From a bacterium UBP2_UBA4780 (GTDB lineage: Bacteria > Edwardsbacteria > AC1 > EtOH8), in the NCBI GenBank assembly GCA_002403115.1, contig DHHE01000092.1, positions 1 to 9,646 on the forward strand: DNA of 9,646 nucleotides, in the 5' to 3' direction. The stretch's first letter is position 1. Each line of letters starts with the position of its first letter. The notes under the pieces were generated by a model, which saw nothing but the letters and a program-made list of their open reading frames with translations, ran no database searches and was not told where the DNA came from. Below are positions 6,395 through 9,646 of this stretch, piece after piece. The translations under genes and the position numbers were made by a program.

Positions 6395-7655
6395 GGGCGG
6401 ATTCGTCAGGCTTTCAGCGGCCCTGCTGGCGGCATCCCTGACGGCGGCGGCCATCGGCCGGGCCCCGTCCTACCGGTTCGATCCCGGGGAGGCCAGTCAG
6501 GGGAGCATCCGGTTCTACGCCCAGGCCGCCCAGTTCCGGGGCGAGCCGGGAAGGACCAGGGTGGAGATCTCCTACGTCCTGCCGCTGGAGAACCTGCAGT
6601 TCCTGATAGCCGACACGGCCTACCAAGCCAGGTACACCCTGTCGGTCTTGCTCTTCGACCGGAGCGGCCGCCAGGCGGGCGGCGACAGCTGGGAGCGGAG
6701 GCTGACGGTCGGCGACTACGCCTCCATCGGCAAGGAGCACCTGATCAACGCCGACACCCTGGGGCTGGAGATGGCCCCGGGGCGGTACCGGCTGAAGGTG
6801 GTCTGCACCGACAACAACTCCGAGCGCCAGGGGATGATCGAGCGGCCGCTGGAGGTGGGCGACCTCTTCGAACGGCCCCTGGCCCTGGGCGGCATCCGGT
6901 TCGAGCGGTCCCTTGACGGGGGTTTCTCGCCCTGGGCCCAGAAGACCTACGGGGGCGGCCTGGGGCCGGTGTCCCTCTACCTGAGGCTCTACTCGGCCGG
7001 GCCGGACACCGTGGTGCTGGGGTTCCGCCTGGAGGGGATGGAGCGCGGCGGCGGCCTGCTGGAGGCTTCGGACACGGTGGCGGTGGACGGCGTCAGGGAG
7101 ATCAGGAGGGCGATCGACCCCGACAGCCTGCCGGCCGGGGGCTATCGTCTGGCCGTCACGGCCGGGCTCCTGTCCCGGCCCGGGCAGCCGTTCTACCAGG
7201 GCGTCGAAGAGGTCAGGGTGCAGAACCCGGGTTCGGGCGGCGGCGAGATCGAATCCTCGCTGGAGGTGCTGAGGTACGTCGCCGGCCGCAAGGAGATCCG
7301 CCAGCTGGAGCGGGCGGCCCCCGGCGAAAGGGACAGCCTGCTGGAGGCCTTCTGGCGGGAGCGCGACCCCACCCCGGGCACGGTGCGCAACGAGGCCCGC
7401 GATGATTTCTACCTGAGGGTGGCGGAGGCCAACCGGAAGTTCTCGTTGGGCATCCGCTCCGGCTGGCGCACCGACCGCGGCCGGATCTACATCAAGTACG
7501 GGCCGCCGGACGACATCGAACGGCATCCCTTCGAGCCCGAATACCCCTCCTACGAGATATGGGACTATTACGCCGATGGGGTCAGGTTCATGTTCATGGA
7601 CACCCACGGCTACGGGGACTACAGGCTGATGAACCCCAAAGCGGAAAGGAAGTAG
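6354..7655 (+). CDS. GWxTD domain-containing exported protein (first of two)
   Basis: A 433-aa product with a hydrophobic N-terminal export signal (LSAALLAASLTAAAIGRA). Residues about 45-170 form a beta-rich domain typical of these proteins (VEISYVLPLENLQFLI ... APGRYRLKVVCTDNNS), followed by a second beta-rich module. The C-terminal GWxTD domain starts with ERDSLLEAFWRERDPTPGT. It contains the signature G370-W-R-T-D374, then RGRIYIKYGPPDDIE and YEIWDYY. GWxTD proteins are known mainly from Bacteroidota and related phyla, and their function is unknown. ATG 6354 has GGGA (6344-6347) upstream but overlaps the previous gene by 41 bp. TTG 6387 would give a cleaner signal peptide (MSKGGFVRLSAALLA) and an overlap of only 8 bp, so the start is uncertain. 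It is followed directly by a paralogue. Confidence 0.9.
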   Translation: MEGERPGAIRELSKGGFVRLSAALLAASLTAAAIGRAPSYRFDPGEASQGSIRFYAQAAQFRGEPGRTRVEISYVLPLENLQFLIADTAYQARYTLSVLLFDRSGRQAGGDSWERRLTVGDYASIGKEHLINADTLGLEMAPGRYRLKVVCTDNNSERQGMIERPLEVGDLFERPLALGGIRFERSLDGGFSPWAQKTYGGGLGPVSLYLRLYSAGPDTVVLGFRLEGMERGGGLLEASDTVAVDGVREIRRAIDPDSLPAGGYRLAVTAGLLSRPGQPFYQGVEEVRVQNPGSGGGEIESSLEVLRYVAGRKEIRQLERAAPGERDSLLEAFWRERDPTPGTVRNEARDDFYLRVAEANRKFSLGIRSGWRTDRGRIYIKYGPPDDIERHPFEPEYPSYEIWDYYADGVRFMFMDTHGYGDYRLMNPKAERK

Positions 7656-9008
7656 ATGCGCATTCTGAAGACGGCGGCCCTCCTGACGGCGGCCGCGTTC
7701 CTGGCCGGGCAGGCGGCGGCGCTGCCCTCCAGGTCGGAGGGCCAGGTCGATTTCTGGGTTGATGGGGCCGCCTTTGCCGGTCCGGACGGAAAAACCTGGC
7801 AGGAGCTCTATTGGAGCTTTTCGCCGAACCAGCTGAAGGCCCGGGACAGCCTGGGGCAGAGAACGGCCGCTTTCAGGACGGTGATCACCCTGGCTGACAG
7901 CGCCGGCAAACAGAGGCTGGGCGAGGATTGGCGGACCACCGCTCCGATGCCGGACAGCGCCCTGGCCGCCCAGAGGTCGATGGTGCAGCTCGACCAGCTG
8001 GCCGTCTCCGACCTTGAGCCGGGCAGGTACCGCCTGTCGGTCGGGATATACGACCTGGTCTCCGGGAGCCAGGGGCTGGTTGAGGCGGAGGTGGAAGTCC
8101 CGAGCTTCAGCGGTCGGACGCCGGCGGTCAGCCAGGTGGAGCTGGCCTCGGACATCGCGGCCGACAGCACGACGTCGCGGTTCAGGAAGGGGGGGCTGAC
8201 GGTCAGGCCCCATCCGGAACGGGTGTTCGGCGACGCCACCAACAACCGGCTGTTCTACTATGCCGAGGCCTACAAAGTGGAGAAGGCGCATTCCATCCGG
8301 GTCGCTTTCAGTTCATTCAAGGACCCGACGCTGAGGGTGGTCGACACCCGGGTCCTTTCCGGCCAGAGCGGTGCGGTGGTGCAGTACGGCGGCATGGTCC
8401 TCGACGAGATGGAGAACGGCTACTACCGGCTCTGGATTCAGGCGCTGGACGCCGGAGGCGGGGTGCTGGCCTCCTCGCAGGCCAATTTCAAGGTGGAGCG
8501 GGATATCCTGGAGAGGCTGCCCCAGTACCGGCGGATAATGGAGGAGCAGGCTGTCCTGGAGAAGGAGGCCGGCGAATACTATTCAAAAATAGACCTGATA
8601 GCCAACCAGGCCGAGCTGGCGGCCTACGCCAGGCTCAGCCAGGCGGGGAGGCGTGAGTTCCTGAGGCAGTTCTGGAGGAAGCGCGACCCCAGCCCGGATA
8701 CGCCGGAGAACGAGGCCCTCAGGGAGCACGTCAACCGCTACCGCCAGGCCGACGCCGAGTTTCGCGAGCAGGCCAGGGCCGGCAGCGAGACCGACCGGGG
8801 CAAGGCGTACATCAAGCACGGCCCGCCGGACGAGGTGGAGAAACGGCTGCTGGAGGCCGAGACCAAGGACGTCCTGGTCTGGAAGTACAACAGCGGTCAG
8901 GTGCTGATGTTCTGGGACCGGCTGGGGGTGGGCAGGTTCGAGATGGTCTACGACAAGCACAACCCCCAGCGGTCCGATCCCAGGTTCCAGAGGCTTTTGA
9001 ACCAATGA
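7656..9008 (+). CDS. GWxTD-family exported protein with degenerate signature (second of two)
   Basis: A 450-aa product. Signal peptide: MRILKTAALLTAAAFLAGQAAA, likely cleaved near A22. The layout matches the preceding gene: a beta-rich domain (ELYWSFSPNQLKA ... LEPGRYRLSVGIYDLVSGS), a second module ending in DILERLPQYRRIMEEQ, then the C-terminal domain with LRQFWRKRDPSPDTPENEA, DRGKAYIKHGPPDEVEK and a VLVWKYNSGQVLMFWD ending. The signature itself reads G376-S-E-T-D380, so the Trp is lost while TD, RG.AYI and the GPPD motif are kept. The gene begins immediately after the stop of its neighbour (TAGATG) behind a strong SD, GGAAAGGA (7643-7650). It overlaps hutH by ATGA. The pair probably arose by duplication followed by strong divergence. 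Function unknown. Confidence 0.9.
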   Translation: MRILKTAALLTAAAFLAGQAAALPSRSEGQVDFWVDGAAFAGPDGKTWQELYWSFSPNQLKARDSLGQRTAAFRTVITLADSAGKQRLGEDWRTTAPMPDSALAAQRSMVQLDQLAVSDLEPGRYRLSVGIYDLVSGSQGLVEAEVEVPSFSGRTPAVSQVELASDIAADSTTSRFRKGGLTVRPHPERVFGDATNNRLFYYAEAYKVEKAHSIRVAFSSFKDPTLRVVDTRVLSGQSGAVVQYGGMVLDEMENGYYRLWIQALDAGGGVLASSQANFKVERDILERLPQYRRIMEEQAVLEKEAGEYYSKIDLIANQAELAAYARLSQAGRREFLRQFWRKRDPSPDTPENEALREHVNRYRQADAEFREQARAGSETDRGKAYIKHGPPDEVEKRLLEAETKDVLVWKYNSGQVLMFWDRLGVGRFEMVYDKHNPQRSDPRFQRLLNQ

Positions 9009-9646
9009 TTCCGGGGGCGGCGGACATGGGCGGCATCATCCTTGGCGGGCGGGGCCTGGAGCTGGCCGATGTCGAGAAGGCGGCCCGGGGACGGGCCAGG
9101 ATCTCGCTGTCGCCCGGGGCGGCCAGGGCGGTGGAATCCGGACGGAGAGTGGTGGAGTCGATCATCGCCCGGGGGGACAGCGTCTACGGCATCACCACCG
9201 GGTTCGGACGTTTCGCCGAGGTCTCCATTCCTCCGCCGGAGCTGGATCGCCTCCAGGTGAACCTGGTCCGCAGTCACGCCACCGGGGTGGGGCCGCCCTT
9301 CAGCCGGGAGCAGGTGCGGGCGGTGATGCTGCTGCAGGCCAACAAGCTCTCCAAGGGGGCCTCCGGGGTGCGCCGCCAGGTGGTGGCGTTGCTCCTGGAG
9401 ATGCTCAATCGCGACGTGGTGCCGCTGGTGCCCCAGCAGGGATCGGTGGGGGCCTCGGGGGACCTGGCGCCGATGGCCCACATCGCCCTGGTGGCCATCG
9501 GAAGGGGCCGGGCGCTGCACCGGGGACGGGCCGTGTCCGGGGCGCTGGCCCTGAAGCGGGCCGGCCTCAGGCCGATCGCCCTCAAGGCCAAGGAGGGGCT
9601 GGCCCTGACCAACGGCACCGAGGTGATGACGGCGGTGGGGGCGCTG
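9005..9646 (+). CDS. hutH: Histidine ammonia-lyase, 5' part (runs off window)
   Basis: The first 214 codons are present; the family is about 500 aa. The enzyme deaminates L-histidine to trans-urocanate in the cytoplasm, the first step of the hut pathway. The catalytic-Tyr block is VYGITTGFGRF (Y61). LQVNLVRSHATGVG carries Ser-His at 90-91, as in histidine-specific members, whereas tyrosine/phenylalanine lyases differ here. QGSVGASGDLAPMAH contains A150-S-G152, which cyclises to the MIO electrophile. GLALTNGTEVMTA follows near the end; the usual form is GLALxNGT. Start ATG 9005 overlaps the previous stop as ATGA; ATG 9026, behind GGGGGCGGCGG, is an alternative that shortens the N-terminus by seven residues. 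No other hut gene is in view, so the substrate assignment rests on the Ser-His motif and could change with the missing C-terminal part. Confidence 0.9.
   Translation, partial: MIPGAADMGGIILGGRGLELADVEKAARGRARISLSPGAARAVESGRRVVESIIARGDSVYGITTGFGRFAEVSIPPPELDRLQVNLVRSHATGVGPPFSREQVRAVMLLQANKLSKGASGVRRQVVALLLEMLNRDVVPLVPQQGSVGASGDLAPMAHIALVAIGRGRALHRGRAVSGALALKRAGLRPIALKAKEGLALTNGTEVMTAVGAL

Noticed and set aside
6414..8291. 625-aa open frame on the minus strand across both GWxTD genes
   Set aside because: Its translation is Pro/Gly/Arg/Gln-rich with no domain pattern and crosses two clear + strand genes; it is a shadow of their codon bias.

Overview
This is a GC-rich bacterial window with every gene on the + strand. 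It carries parts of a V/A-type ATP synthase operon, two cell-envelope glycosyltransferases, several exported proteins of poorly known function, and the start of a histidine ammonia-lyase. A bacterial V/A-type ATPase, GWxTD-domain proteins and 'TGTCACCCTGAG / GAAGGGTGACA' intergenic repeats together suggest a Gram-negative-type lineage from the Bacteroidota/FCB surroundings or a candidate phylum (Edwardsbacteria/TA06-like). That placement is inference, and no marker here fixes the phylum.

Layout. 1-198 is a spacer with a palindromic repeat. 199-1611 is atpB (V-type subunit B). 1679-2524 is an exported protein with an N-terminal region resembling the FlgT N-terminal fold. 2525-2633 is an AT-richer spacer with an inverted repeat. 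2634-3368 and 3361-4845 are an overlapping pair: a family 2 glycosyltransferase and a multi-pass ArnT/PMT-like GT-C glycosyltransferase. 4846-5046 holds a hairpin-rich repeat element bracketed by two exact 24-bp copies of the start of atpD. 5047-5700 is atpD (V-type subunit D). 5693-6394 is a predicted lipoprotein with a C-terminal hydrophobic segment. 6354-7655 and 7656-9008 are tandem GWxTD-domain proteins, the second with a degenerate signature. 9005-9646 is the 5' part of hutH, running off the window.

How it works together. AtpB and AtpD are the non-catalytic stator-ring subunit and the central rotor shaft of one rotary enzyme, and their genes are commonly neighbours. Here about 3.4 kb of envelope-related genes lies between them. 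The two glycosyltransferases look like a functional pair: the GT2 could make a polyprenyl-phosphate sugar that the GT-C enzyme transfers at the membrane. The genes from atpD to hutH are packed with overlaps of 8, 41, 0 and 4 bp, so they are probably cotranscribed and partly translationally coupled, although their products have no obvious shared pathway.

The strongest unexplained signal is the 24-bp duplication of the atpD start around a repeat element. It looks like the scar of an insertion or recombination that displaced the original start of atpD and left a 14-codon stub. I saw no CRISPR array, tRNA, rRNA, transposase or recognisable defence system.
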